64,000 bases of DNA from Streptomyces aquilus (GTDB taxonomy: Bacteria; Actinomycetota; Actinomycetes; Streptomycetales; Streptomycetaceae). Location: positions 1,178,001 to 1,242,000 of the forward strand of contig NZ_CP034463.1 of assembly GCF_003955715.1 (NCBI RefSeq), given 5' to 3'. Of this stretch, positions 16,974-25,260 are shown in pieces. The translations under genes and the position numbers were made by a program. Positions within the stretch are counted from its first letter, which is position 1. Each line of letters begins with the position of its first letter. A model generated the notes under the pieces. The model made no database searches, was not told the DNA's origin, and was given only the letters and a program-made list of their open reading frames with translations.

Positions 16974-18647
16974 TCAGCCCGTCTGCCTCGCCGCCGCCCT
17001 CCCCGCCGCGCGGCCCGAGAACAGGCAGCCGCCGAGGAACGTGCCCTCCAGGGCGTTGTAGCCGTGGACGCCGCCGCCGCCGAAGCCGGCCACCTCGCCG
17101 GCCGCGTACAGGCCCTCGATCGGGTCGCCGTCGACGCCCAGCGCCCGGGAGTCCAGGTCGGTCTGGATGCCGCCGAGGGTCTTGCGGGTCAGGACGTGCA
17201 GCTTGACGCCGATGAGCGGGCCGGCCTCGGGGTCGAGGATGCGGTGCGGGGTGGCGACGCGGCCGAGTTTGTCGCCGATGTAGCGGCGGGCGTTGCGGAT
17301 GCCCTGGACCTGGGCGTCCTTGCTGTACGGGTTGGCGATCTGGAGGTCGCGCGCCTCGATCTGGCGGCGGATCTCGGCGGCGTCGAGGAGCGGCTTGTCG
17401 GTGAGGGCGTTCATCTTCTCGACCAGTTCCTCCAGACCGGGCGCGGTCACGAAGTCGGCGCCCTTGCGCAGGAACGCGTCGACCGGCCCCGGCGCCCCCT
17501 TGCCCAGCACTCGCGTCTTGAGGAACCCGACCCGGTCCTTCGCGGTGATGTCCGGGTTCTGCTCGGAGCCCGACAGCGCGAACTCCTTCTCGATGATCTT
17601 CTGGGTGAGGATGAACCACGAGTGGTCGTACCCGGCGATGTCCTCGGTGGTGCGCAGGTACTTGAGGGTGCCGAGGGTGTCGTAGCCGGGCAGGCACGGG
17701 TCGGGAAGGCGGCGGCCGAGGGCGTCGAACCACAGGGAGGACGGGCCGGGCAGGATGCGGATGCCGTGGCCGGGCCAGATCGGGTCCCAGTTCTGCAGGC
17801 CCTCGGTGTAGTGCCACATGCGGTCGCGGTTGACCAGCCGTACGCCCGCCTCGGCGCTGATGTCGAGCATGCGGCCGTCGACGTAGGCGGGGACGCCGGT
17901 GACCATCTCGCCGGGCGGGGTGCCGAGGCGCTCGGGCCAGTAGCGGCGGACGATGTCGTGGTTGGCGCCGATGCCGCCGGTGGTGACGACGACGGCCTGG
18001 GCGGTGAGTTCGAAGTCGCCGAGTCGGTCGCGGTTGGACCGCACGCCGCGCGCGGAGTTGTCCTCGGCGAGGACGGTGCCGCGTACGCCGCGGGCGTGGC
18101 CGTCCTCGATGACGAGCGCGTCGACCTGGTGGCGGTGGTAGAAGGTCAGCAGCCCGTCGCGGGCGGCCTGCTTGGCGTGGTTCACGAAGGGTTCGACCAC
18201 GCCGGTGCCGGTGCCCCAGGCGATGTGGAAGCGGGGCACGGAGTTGCCGTGTCCGTGGGCGCGCAGGTCACCGCGCTCGGCCCAGCCGACCGTGGGGAGG
18301 AACTTGATGCCGTGCCCCTCCAGCCAGGACCGCTTCTCGCCGGCGGCGAACTCGACGTAGGCGCGCGCCCAGCGCACCGCCCAGGAGTCCTCGTCGTCGA
18401 CACGGTCGAAGCCGGCGCTGCCCTGCCAGTCGCTCCAGGCCAGGTCGAGGGAGTCCTTGATGCCGAGCCGCCGCTGCTCCGGGGAGTCGACGAGGAACAG
18501 CCCGCCGAAGGACCAGAAGGCCTGTCCGCCGAGGTTGGCGGCGTTCTCCTGGTCGACGAGCGCGACCCTGCGGCCCCGGCTGGTCAGTTCGTGCGCGGCG
18601 ACCAGACCGGCGAGGCCGGCTCCGACGACGATGACGTCGGCATCCAT
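16974..18647 (-). CDS. FAD-binding dehydrogenase (fumarate reductase/3-oxosteroid-dehydrogenase-like)
   Basis: The product is 557 residues. The N-terminal DADVIVVGAGLAGLVAAHEL with a distal acidic residue (ALVDQE) is the FAD-binding Rossmann motif, NLGGQAFWSFGGLFLVD follows, and the C-terminal GLYAAGEVAGFGGGGVHGYN and GTFLGGCLFSGRAAG complete the FAD site. This is the flavoprotein-subunit fold of fumarate reductase and 3-ketosteroid dehydrogenases; many streptomycete members are annotated only as FAD-binding dehydrogenase. Substrate unknown, a flat hydrophobic or steroid-like molecule being plausible. It starts 16 bp after the TetR gene and is probably under that repressor. Confidence 0.87.
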   Translation of the reverse strand: MDADVIVVGAGLAGLVAAHELTSRGRRVALVDQENAANLGGQAFWSFGGLFLVDSPEQRRLGIKDSLDLAWSDWQGSAGFDRVDDEDSWAVRWARAYVEFAAGEKRSWLEGHGIKFLPTVGWAERGDLRAHGHGNSVPRFHIAWGTGTGVVEPFVNHAKQAARDGLLTFYHRHQVDALVIEDGHARGVRGTVLAEDNSARGVRSNRDRLGDFELTAQAVVVTTGGIGANHDIVRRYWPERLGTPPGEMVTGVPAYVDGRMLDISAEAGVRLVNRDRMWHYTEGLQNWDPIWPGHGIRILPGPSSLWFDALGRRLPDPCLPGYDTLGTLKYLRTTEDIAGYDHSWFILTQKIIEKEFALSGSEQNPDITAKDRVGFLKTRVLGKGAPGPVDAFLRKGADFVTAPGLEELVEKMNALTDKPLLDAAEIRRQIEARDLQIANPYSKDAQVQGIRNARRYIGDKLGRVATPHRILDPEAGPLIGVKLHVLTRKTLGGIQTDLDSRALGVDGDPIEGLYAAGEVAGFGGGGVHGYNALEGTFLGGCLFSGRAAGRAAARQTG

Positions 18648-18663
18648 GGCGACCGTCCCTTCC

Positions 18664-19287
18664 TCATGCGGTGGTGTCAGTGGTACTGCCGTCGGTCAGC
18701 AGCGCGGTGAGCAGTTGCTTGAGCCAGGCGCGGGCGTGTGCGACGTCCCGGTCGAGCAGCAGTTGGGTGGTGACGCCGTCGTACGCGGCGACGACGGCGT
18801 GGGCGGCGCCGTCCAGGTCGGCGAGGACGGCGGGCAGTGCGGTGTGGCCCCGCGCGCGGGCGAGCCGTTCCCGGATCGCCTCGCGCAGCCGCGCCCGGTG
18901 TTCGAGGAGGGTCTCGGCGACGGCGGGCTCGCGGGCGGCGTGCACCAGGAAGTCCGTCTTCACCAGGAGCCAGTCCCGGTCGAGGAGCAGCACCTCGGTG
19001 ACGCGGTCGACGGCGGCGGGGACGTCGAGGTCGGGCCCGTCCAGGGCGAGCGCCCCGGCCACCTGGTCGGCGATCAGGTCGGCGCGTTCCCGGTAGAGGG
19101 CGAAGAACAGCTCGTCGAGGCTGTCGAAGTTCGAGTAGAAGGCGCCCCGGCTGTATCCGGCGGCCTCGCAGACCTCCTCGATGGAGACGCGTCCGAAGCC
19201 CTTGGCCGCGAAGACCGCGAAGGCGGCGTCGAGCAGATTGGCGCGGGTACGCACCCGCCGCTTCGTCACGCGCCGCGCTGTCTCCAT
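18664..19287 (-). CDS. TetR/AcrR-family repressor
   Basis: The product is 207 residues. The HTH spans about residues 15-62: ANLLDAAFAVFAAKGFGRVSIEEVCEAAGYSRGAFYSNFDSLDELFFAL, with the typical GAFYSNF recognition helix. The C-terminal ligand domain has no identifiable effector signature. GAGAGGGGG lies just upstream of the ATG at 19287. It is first in a two-gene leftward operon with the FAD dehydrogenase. A tandem operator at 19306-19338 lies directly upstream, so autorepression and control of the divergent alkB-like gene are likely. Confidence 0.92.
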   Translation of the reverse strand: METARRVTKRRVRTRANLLDAAFAVFAAKGFGRVSIEEVCEAAGYSRGAFYSNFDSLDELFFALYRERADLIADQVAGALALDGPDLDVPAAVDRVTEVLLLDRDWLLVKTDFLVHAAREPAVAETLLEHRARLREAIRERLARARGHTALPAVLADLDGAAHAVVAAYDGVTTQLLLDRDVAHARAWLKQLLTALLTDGSTTDTTA

Positions 19288-19305
19288 GGCCGCCCCCTCT
19301 CGTTC

Positions 19306-19338
19306 GATACGCGAATGTATCCGATACATCGATGTATC
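19306..19338. promoter_or_regulatory. Tandem TetR-type operator with four half-sites
   Basis: Two 16-bp inverted repeats of form GATAC-N6-GTATC stand side by side: 19306-19321 and 19323-19338, separated by one base. The second sits in a perfect 18-bp palindrome CGATACATCGATGTATCG (19322-19339). The outermost bases TTCGATAC (19303-19310) and GTATCGAA (19334-19341) also make the whole array symmetrical. It lies between the divergent TetR and alkB-like genes, 18 bp from the TetR start. This is almost certainly the binding site of that repressor. Confidence 0.8.
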
Positions 19339-19404
19339 GAAAGGGTCCGGAATACAGTCCACCCCTATGGGAACAGATATTCGAATCAGGCGTACGCTGG
19401 ATTC

Positions 19405-20034
19405 ATGTCCACGCACCTCCAGGCCTCCCTCTTCGACCAGACCGACCGCCTGAGCCTCGGCCCCCTCGACGGAGTCACCCGCACCGAGCTCGGTTCCGGC
19501 GCCTGGATCGACGTGCTGCCCGGCTGGCTGGCGGGCTCCGACACCCTGTTCGAACAGCTCGCCGCCGAGGTCCCCTGGCGCGCCGAGCGCCGGAAGATGT
19601 ACGACAACGTCGTCGACGTCCCCCGGCTGCTCGCGTACTACGGCCGCGACGACGCCCTCCCCCACCCGGTGCTGACCGAGGCGCGCGAGGCGCTCAGTGC
19701 GCACTACGCCGACGAGCTGGGCGAGCCGTTCACCACGGCCGGGCTCTGCTACTACCGCGACGGCCGGGACAGCGTCGCCTGGCACGGCGACCGGATCGGC
19801 CGGGGCGCCCGCGAGAACACGATGGTCGCCATCCTGTCGGTCGGCGCGCCCCGCGATCTGCTGCTGCGCCCGATGCGCGGCGGTGCGGGCACGGTCCGGC
19901 GCCCGCTGGGCCACGGCGATCTGATCGTGATGGGCGGCACCTGCCAGCGGACCTGGGAGCACTGCGTACCGAAGACCACGCGAGCCGCGGGACCGCGCAT
20001 CAGCGTCCAGTTCCGCCCGCACGGCGTGCACTGA
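19405..20034 (+). CDS. alkB: AlkB-type 2-oxoglutarate/Fe(II) dioxygenase
   Basis: The 209-residue protein has the AlkB fold signature: CYYRDGRDSVAWHGDRIG with the HxD iron ligands, DLLLRPMRGGAG, WEHCVPKT with the distal iron histidine, and RISVQFR with the arginine that binds 2-oxoglutarate. The family removes alkyl groups from damaged DNA or RNA bases. TACGCT (19393-19398) is a good -10 box ending six bases before the ATG, so the transcript may be leaderless; no ribosome site is visible. It faces the TetR/FAD-dehydrogenase operon across a strong tandem operator and is closed by a terminator. Confidence 0.9.
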   Translation: MSTHLQASLFDQTDRLSLGPLDGVTRTELGSGAWIDVLPGWLAGSDTLFEQLAAEVPWRAERRKMYDNVVDVPRLLAYYGRDDALPHPVLTEAREALSAHYADELGEPFTTAGLCYYRDGRDSVAWHGDRIGRGARENTMVAILSVGAPRDLLLRPMRGGAGTVRRPLGHGDLIVMGGTCQRTWEHCVPKTTRAAGPRISVQFRPHGVH

Positions 20035-20067
20035 GGCGGAGAGGCGGCCGCTTCGGGCGCACGCAGG

Positions 20068-20104
20068 GGGCTGCCTCCGGCGGACGGTGCCGGAGGCAGC
20101 CCTT
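20068..20104 (+). terminator. Strong hairpin terminator after the alkB-like gene
   Basis: A perfect 14-bp stem GGGCTGCCTCCGGC/GCCGGAGGCAGCCC with a seven-base loop stands 33 bp after the stop codon, followed by TT and a C-run. The T tract is short, as is common in high-GC genomes. It separates alkB from the metallo-hydrolase gene. Confidence 0.8.
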
Positions 20105-20185
20105 CCCCCCGCCTCGCCCCCCTGCCGACCCATCTGATGTGATGCCCCCGTCGGGCAGCGAACCTCCTCATCGAGCGGGACGATC

Positions 20186-20932
20186 ATGCGGGCTGAAGTG
20201 CAGCAAGTCGCCGACGGCACCTATCTGGTGCACGGCTCCCACACCAACTGGGTGATCCTGACGGAGGGCGACGCGCTCACCCTCGTCGACACCGGCTATC
20301 CCGGGGACCGCGCGCTGGTCCTCGACTCCCTCACCCAGGTGGGCGGTTCACCGGAGGCCGTCGCGGCGGTGCTGATCACCCATGCCCACAACGACCACCT
20401 CGGGTCCGCCGAGCATCTGCGCGCCGCGTACGGCACGCCGGTCCTGCTGCACGAGGCCGAAGTGCCGCACGCCCGGCGGGAGTTCCTGCACCAGGTCACC
20501 GTCGGGGACGTGCTGAGGAACGGCTGGCGGCCGGGCGTGGCGCCGTGGGCGCTGCGCGCGATCCGCTCAGGCGGCACGGCGCATGTCCCGGTGACCGATC
20601 CGGAGGCGTTCCCGAAGCCCGGTCCGCTGGACCTGCCCGGCCGCCCGGTCCCGGTGCACACGCCGGGCCACACCGAGGGCCACGTCGCCTTCCACCTCCC
20701 GGAGGCCGGCGTGCTGGTCTCCGGGGACGCCCTGGTGAGCGGCCACCCCACCTCACGGATCGAGGGCCCGCAGCTGCTGCCGGACATGTTCCACCACGAG
20801 CGCGCCCGTGCCGTGGCCTCGCTGGACGTCCTCGCGGAGCTGGACGGCGACCTCATGCTGCCGGGGCACGGTCCGGCGTACCGCGGTCCACTCCGTGAAG
20901 CGGCACTTCAGGCCAAGGACCGCGCGCTCTAA
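20186..20932 (+). CDS. Metallo-beta-lactamase-fold hydrolase
   Basis: The product is 248 residues with the complete MBL metal site: LITHAHNDHLGS (HxHxDH), HTPGHTEGHVAFH, VLVSGDALVSG with the bridging aspartate, and MLPGHGPAY with the final histidine. Members of this glyoxalase-II-like group hydrolyse thioesters, lactones or other esters. No signal peptide is present, so it is cytoplasmic. It lies between alkB and the DUF4032 gene with its own leader; the ribosome site is weak (GCGGGA). Confidence 0.88.
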   Translation: MRAEVQQVADGTYLVHGSHTNWVILTEGDALTLVDTGYPGDRALVLDSLTQVGGSPEAVAAVLITHAHNDHLGSAEHLRAAYGTPVLLHEAEVPHARREFLHQVTVGDVLRNGWRPGVAPWALRAIRSGGTAHVPVTDPEAFPKPGPLDLPGRPVPVHTPGHTEGHVAFHLPEAGVLVSGDALVSGHPTSRIEGPQLLPDMFHHERARAVASLDVLAELDGDLMLPGHGPAYRGPLREAALQAKDRAL

Positions 20933-20972
20933 GGTGAGGTGACGATCTCCGCGAGACGAGGACGAACGGCCC

Positions 20973-22214
20973 ATGGCACTGCAGATCAGCGCGACGAACC
21001 CGGAGCATCCCGTGCTCCTGCTGGAGCTGCCGTGGGACGTGCCCCTGGAGGAGTGGCCGGAAGAGGTCCTGGTCCCGCTGCCGCGCGGCATATCCCGGCA
21101 CGTGGTGCGCTACGCCCGGGCCGGCGACGAGGTCATCGCCGTCAAGGAACTCGCCGAGCGGCCGGCCCTCAACGAGTACGACATGCTCCGCGACCTCGAC
21201 CGGCTCGCCATCCCGTCCGTCGACCCGCTCGCCGTGGTCACGGGCCGCACCGACGCCGACGGCAACCCGCTGGAGTCCGTCCTGGTCACCCGTCATCTGG
21301 GCGGCTCGATGCCGTACCGGTCGATGTTCGAGACGACGATGCGGCCCGCGACCATGCACCGCCTCATGGACGCCCTGGCCGTCCTCCTCGTCCGCCTGCA
21401 CCTGGCCGGGTTCGCGTGGGGCGACTGCTCCCTGTCCAACACGCTCTTCCGCCGGGACGCGGGCGCCTACGCCGCCTATCTCGTCGACGCCGAGACCGGC
21501 GAGCTGCACCCCCAGCTCAGCAACGGACAGCGCGAGTACGACCTCGACCTGGCCCGTGTGAACATCAGCGGCGAGCTCCTCGACCTGGAGGCCTCGGGGG
21601 CGCTGCACCCCTCCGTCGACGCGATCGCGTTCGGCATGGAGATCTGCGAGCGCTACCGCAGCCTGTGGGACGAGCTGACCCGCACCTCGGTGTACCCGGC
21701 GGGCAAGTACCACTACATCGAGCGCCGCATCCGCCGCCTCAACGACCTCGGTTTCGACGTGGCCGAGATGCAGATCGAGCACGCGAACAACGGCGACACG
21801 GTCACCTTCGTGCCCAAGGTCGTCGACGCCGGTCACCACCAGCGCCAGCTGCTGCGGCTGACGGGCCTGGACACCGAGGAGAACCAGGCCCGGCGGCTGC
21901 TCAACGACCTGGAGAGCTGGATGGCCACCCAGGACGACTACGCCCCCGGCGACCCGCTCGGCGCCCGCCCCGAGGTCCTCGCGCACCGCTGGGTGCGGGA
22001 CGTGTTCCGGCCGACCGTGCGCGCCGTGCCGGTGGAGCTGCGCGGTTCGATGGACCCGGCCGAGATCTACCACGAGCTGCTGGAGCACCGCTGGTACCTG
22101 TCCGAGCGGGCACAGCACGACATCGGTCTGGACACGGTGGTCGCGGACTACATCGAGAACATCCTCCCCAAGGCCCGCGAGACACTGATCCCGACCGAGC
22201 CCGTGGCGGAGTGA
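20973..22214 (+). CDS. DUF4032 domain protein with kinase-like fold
   Basis: The product is 413 residues. The N-terminal two thirds resemble lipopolysaccharide-kinase/aminoglycoside-kinase-type folds: EVIAVKELAER contains a candidate ATP lysine, and FAWGDCSLSNTLFRRD is the catalytic-loop equivalent with G-D and N. VDAETGELHP could be the metal-binding loop. The C-terminal part (about residues 230-400) is the DUF4032 region. No substrate is known. GAGGA precedes the ATG. Its stop is one base from that of the convergent universal-stress gene, leaving no room for a terminator. Confidence 0.82.
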   Translation: MALQISATNPEHPVLLLELPWDVPLEEWPEEVLVPLPRGISRHVVRYARAGDEVIAVKELAERPALNEYDMLRDLDRLAIPSVDPLAVVTGRTDADGNPLESVLVTRHLGGSMPYRSMFETTMRPATMHRLMDALAVLLVRLHLAGFAWGDCSLSNTLFRRDAGAYAAYLVDAETGELHPQLSNGQREYDLDLARVNISGELLDLEASGALHPSVDAIAFGMEICERYRSLWDELTRTSVYPAGKYHYIERRIRRLNDLGFDVAEMQIEHANNGDTVTFVPKVVDAGHHQRQLLRLTGLDTEENQARRLLNDLESWMATQDDYAPGDPLGARPEVLAHRWVRDVFRPTVRAVPVELRGSMDPAEIYHELLEHRWYLSERAQHDIGLDTVVADYIENILPKARETLIPTEPVAE

Positions 22215-22215
22215 C

Positions 22216-23094
22216 TCAGGCGGGCGGGACGACGGCCACAGGGCACCCCGCGTGGTGCAGGACGCCGTGCGCGACCGATCCGATGCGGGCTCCCACGGCG
22301 GTACGACGGGCCCGGCGGCCGACGACCATCAGCTGGGCCCGCGCCGCCACCGACAGCAGCACCTGGCCGGCGCTGCCCATCTCGATGTGCTCGACGACGG
22401 GAACGTCCGGGAAGCGCTCCCGCCAGGGCTCCAGGGCCGACTGGAGCGCCTGCTTCTCGCGCGGCTCCAGACCGCCCGCCTCGTCGAGGAGCTTCAGCGA
22501 GCCGGGGCTGTAGGCGAACACCGGGGGCAGCGTCCAGGCCCGTACCGCACGGACCGTCGCCCCGCGCGCGGCGGCCGTCTCGAAGGCGAACCCGAGGGCG
22601 GCGGCACTGTCCTCGGGGTCCTCGCCCTGCTGGCCGACGACGATCTCCCGGCCTGCGGCCTCGGCGGTGGGTTCGTCTCCGGCCCGGACGAGCACGACGG
22701 GCCGTACCGCCTCCGCGATCACCTGCTGGCCCACCGAGCCGAGCAGGAACCCGACGACCGGGCCGTGCCCGCGCGAGCCCAGCACCAGCATCTCGGCGCC
22801 CGCCGCGGCCTCCACCAGTGCCTCGACGGTGCCGCCCTCCAGAACGTCGGTGGTCACGACGAGCCCGTGGTGGCGCACGGCGACGACCTCGGCGGCCTCG
22901 GCCACCGCGTCGCGCACCCAGCCGGCCTGCGTCTCGGGGTCGGACAGCACGTCGAGCGCCACATCCGCCTGGAACCGCCAGGCCTGCACCACCCGCAGCT
23001 CCAGCCCCCGGCGGACCGCCTCGCGCGCCGCCCAGTCCAGCGCGGCGAGGCTCTCCTCGGTTCCGTCGAAACCCACGGTGATCGGGCGCGTCAT
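22216..23094 (-). CDS. Tandem-domain universal stress protein (UspA family)
   Basis: The product is 292 residues with two Usp domains. The first (about 1-142) begins ITVGFDGTEESLAALDWAAREA and ends MLVLGSRGHGPVVGFLLGSV, the G-2x-G-9x-G-S ATP-binding motif. The second (about 150-290) ends MVVGRRARRTAVGARIGS, a related but more basic version. Such tandem Usp proteins in actinomycetes accumulate under stress or hypoxia. GGGAG lies upstream of the ATG at 23094. It is divergent from the small glyoxalase-fold gene. Confidence 0.92.
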   Translation of the reverse strand: MTRPITVGFDGTEESLAALDWAAREAVRRGLELRVVQAWRFQADVALDVLSDPETQAGWVRDAVAEAAEVVAVRHHGLVVTTDVLEGGTVEALVEAAAGAEMLVLGSRGHGPVVGFLLGSVGQQVIAEAVRPVVLVRAGDEPTAEAAGREIVVGQQGEDPEDSAAALGFAFETAAARGATVRAVRAWTLPPVFAYSPGSLKLLDEAGGLEPREKQALQSALEPWRERFPDVPVVEHIEMGSAGQVLLSVAARAQLMVVGRRARRTAVGARIGSVAHGVLHHAGCPVAVVPPA

Positions 23095-23157
23095 ACGGCT
23101 GTCTCCCTCGGTGTCGATGATCAGGCGGCTGCCCCCAGTCTTCACTACGCTGCCGCC

Positions 23158-23517
23158 ATGAGCCTGGTGTGGGAACAAGTCACCGTGGACGCGGCCGATC
23201 CCGTGGCCCTGGGCCGCTGGTGGACCGAGGCGCTCGGCTGGGTCGTCGTCAACGACGCCCCCGAGGAGTACGAGATCCGCCCGGAGCAGGACCGCCTGCC
23301 GGGCCTTCTCTTCGCCCCGGTCCCCGAGGGCAAGACGATCAAGAACCGGCTCCATCTCGACGTCCGCCCCGACGACCAGGCGGCCGAGGTGGCCCGCCTC
23401 CTCGCCCTCGGCGCCCGGCACGCCGGCCCCGAGTACGGCGGCTTCTCCTGGGTCACACTCCTCGATCCCGAGGGCAACGAGTTCTGCGTGCTGAGCGGCG
23501 GGACCCCGCATACCTGA
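23158..23517 (+). CDS. Small VOC (glyoxalase/bleomycin-resistance fold) protein
   Basis: The 119-residue, single-chain VOC protein starts with VWEQVTVDAADPVALGRWWTEALGW and ends with WVTLLDPEGNEFCVLSG, the standard beta-alpha-beta-beta-beta pattern with metal or substrate-contact positions at the ends. Function is open: dioxygenase, lyase or binding protein are all possible. TACGCT (23146-23151) ends six bases before the ATG, which suggests a leaderless transcript; no ribosome site is seen. The next gene starts 66 bp later in the same direction. Confidence 0.85.
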   Translation: MSLVWEQVTVDAADPVALGRWWTEALGWVVVNDAPEEYEIRPEQDRLPGLLFAPVPEGKTIKNRLHLDVRPDDQAAEVARLLALGARHAGPEYGGFSWVTLLDPEGNEFCVLSGGTPHT

Positions 23518-23583
23518 GCGAAGCAGGACGTTCGAACATACGATGGGCGACAGCCTCAGCCGACAACCCGGGGTGGGAGACGC

Positions 23584-25260
23584 ATGGCACAGGCCGCCGA
23601 AACAGCGCGGACCGTCATCCTGACCGTGGACGACGACCCGGGAGTCTCCCGTGCCGTCGCCCGAGACCTGCGGCGGCGCTACGGCGAGTCGTACCGCATC
23701 GTGCGCGCCGAGTCCGGCGAGTCCGCGCTGGAGGCGCTGCGCGAGCTGAAGCTGCGCGGCGACCTGGTCGCGGTGATCCTCGCCGACTACCGGATGCCGC
23801 AGATGAACGGCATCGAGTTCCTGGAGCAGGCCCTCGACGTGTACCCGGGCGCGCGCCGGGTGCTGCTGACGGCGTACGCGGACACGAGCGCGGCGATCGA
23901 CGCGATCAACGTCGTCGATCTGGACCACTATCTGCTCAAGCCGTGGGACCCGCCGGAGGAGAAGCTCTACCCGGTCCTCGACGACCTGCTGGACGCCTGG
24001 AAGTGCAGCGACTACCGGCCCGTGCCCGCCACCAAGGTGGTCGGGCACCGCTGGTCGGCGCGCTCCTCCGACGTCCGCGAGTTCCTGGCCCGCAACCAGG
24101 TGCCGTACCGCTGGTACTCGGCGGACGAGCCCGAGGGACAGCGGCTGCTGGCCGCGGCGGGCGAGGACGGGCAGCGGCTGCCGCTGGTGGTCACGCCGGA
24201 CGGCACTCCGCTGGTCGCGCCCGAGGCGCCGGAGCTGGCCGCCCAGGTGGGCCTCGCGACCACGCCCACGGCCGAGTTCTACGACCTGGTCGTCATCGGC
24301 GGCGGTCCGGCCGGCCTCGGCTCGGCCGTGTACGGGGCGTCCGAGGGCCTGCGGACCGTGCTCGTGGAGCGGTCGGCGACCGGCGGGCAGGCCGGACAGA
24401 GCTCCCGGATCGAGAACTACCTCGGCTTCCCGGACGGCGTGTCCGGCGCCCAGCTCACCGACCGGGCCCGCCGGCAGGCCGCGAAGTTCGGCGCCGAGAT
24501 CCTCACCGCCCGCGATGTGACGGCGCTGGAGATCAACGGGGCCGCGCGGGTCGTACGGTTCTCCGACGGCTCGGCGATCGCCGCGCACAGCGTGATCCTG
24601 GCGACCGGTGTGTCCTACCGGCAGCTGGAGGCGCCCGGCTGCACCGACCTGACCGGGTGCGGGGTGTACTACGGCTCGGCGTTGACCGAGGCGGCCTCCT
24701 GCCAGGGCCAGGACATCTACATCGTCGGTGGCGCCAACTCGGCCGGGCAAGCGGCGATGTACCTGTCCAAGGGCGCCAAGTCGGTGACGCTGCTGGTGCG
24801 CGGACCCGACCTGGCCGCATCCATGTCCCACTACCTGATCCAGCAGATCAACGAGGCGCCCAACATCTCGGTCCGCGCGCGGACCGTCGTCGAGGCGGCC
24901 CACGGCTCCGACCACCTGGAGCAGCTCACGCTGCGCGACGTCGACACCGGCGAGACCGAACTCGTCGACGCGCAGTGGATGTTCGTGTTCATCGGCGCGG
25001 CCCCGCTCACCGACTGGCTGGACGGCACGGTGCTGCGCGACGACCACGGGTTCATCCTCGCGGGCCCCGACCTGACCGCCGACGGACGGCCGCCGGCGGG
25101 CTGGGAGCTGGACCGGCCGCCGTACCACCTGGAGACCAACATCCCCGGCGTGTTCGTGGCGGGCGACGCGCGCGCCGAGTCCGCCAAGCGCGTCGCGTCC
25201 GCCGTCGGAGAGGGAGCCATGGCCGTGATGCTCGTCCACCGGTACCTGGAGCAGTCATGA
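23584..25260 (+). CDS. Receiver-domain/thioredoxin-reductase-like flavoprotein fusion
   Basis: The product is 558 residues in three parts. Residues 10-135 are a response-regulator receiver: DDD (16-18), phosphoacceptor D68 in VILADYRMP, T96, K119. Residues 145-225 look thioredoxin/glutaredoxin-like (VREFLARNQVPYRWY, RLPLVVTPDGTPLVAP). Residues 232-558 are a thioredoxin-reductase-type flavoprotein with DLVVIGGGPAGLGSA, ATGGQAGQSSRIENYLGF, IYIVGGANSAGQAA and GVFVAGDAR. The redox CxxC of true thioredoxin reductase is missing: residues 361-370 read VYYGSALTEA where CATC would lie. It is coupled to the following kinase gene by ATGA. It probably joins phosphorelay to flavin redox chemistry; the electron acceptor is unknown. 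Confidence 0.9.
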   Translation: MAQAAETARTVILTVDDDPGVSRAVARDLRRRYGESYRIVRAESGESALEALRELKLRGDLVAVILADYRMPQMNGIEFLEQALDVYPGARRVLLTAYADTSAAIDAINVVDLDHYLLKPWDPPEEKLYPVLDDLLDAWKCSDYRPVPATKVVGHRWSARSSDVREFLARNQVPYRWYSADEPEGQRLLAAAGEDGQRLPLVVTPDGTPLVAPEAPELAAQVGLATTPTAEFYDLVVIGGGPAGLGSAVYGASEGLRTVLVERSATGGQAGQSSRIENYLGFPDGVSGAQLTDRARRQAAKFGAEILTARDVTALEINGAARVVRFSDGSAIAAHSVILATGVSYRQLEAPGCTDLTGCGVYYGSALTEAASCQGQDIYIVGGANSAGQAAMYLSKGAKSVTLLVRGPDLAASMSHYLIQQINEAPNISVRARTVVEAAHGSDHLEQLTLRDVDTGETELVDAQWMFVFIGAAPLTDWLDGTVLRDDHGFILAGPDLTADGRPPAGWELDRPPYHLETNIPGVFVAGDARAESAKRVASAVGEGAMAVMLVHRYLEQS

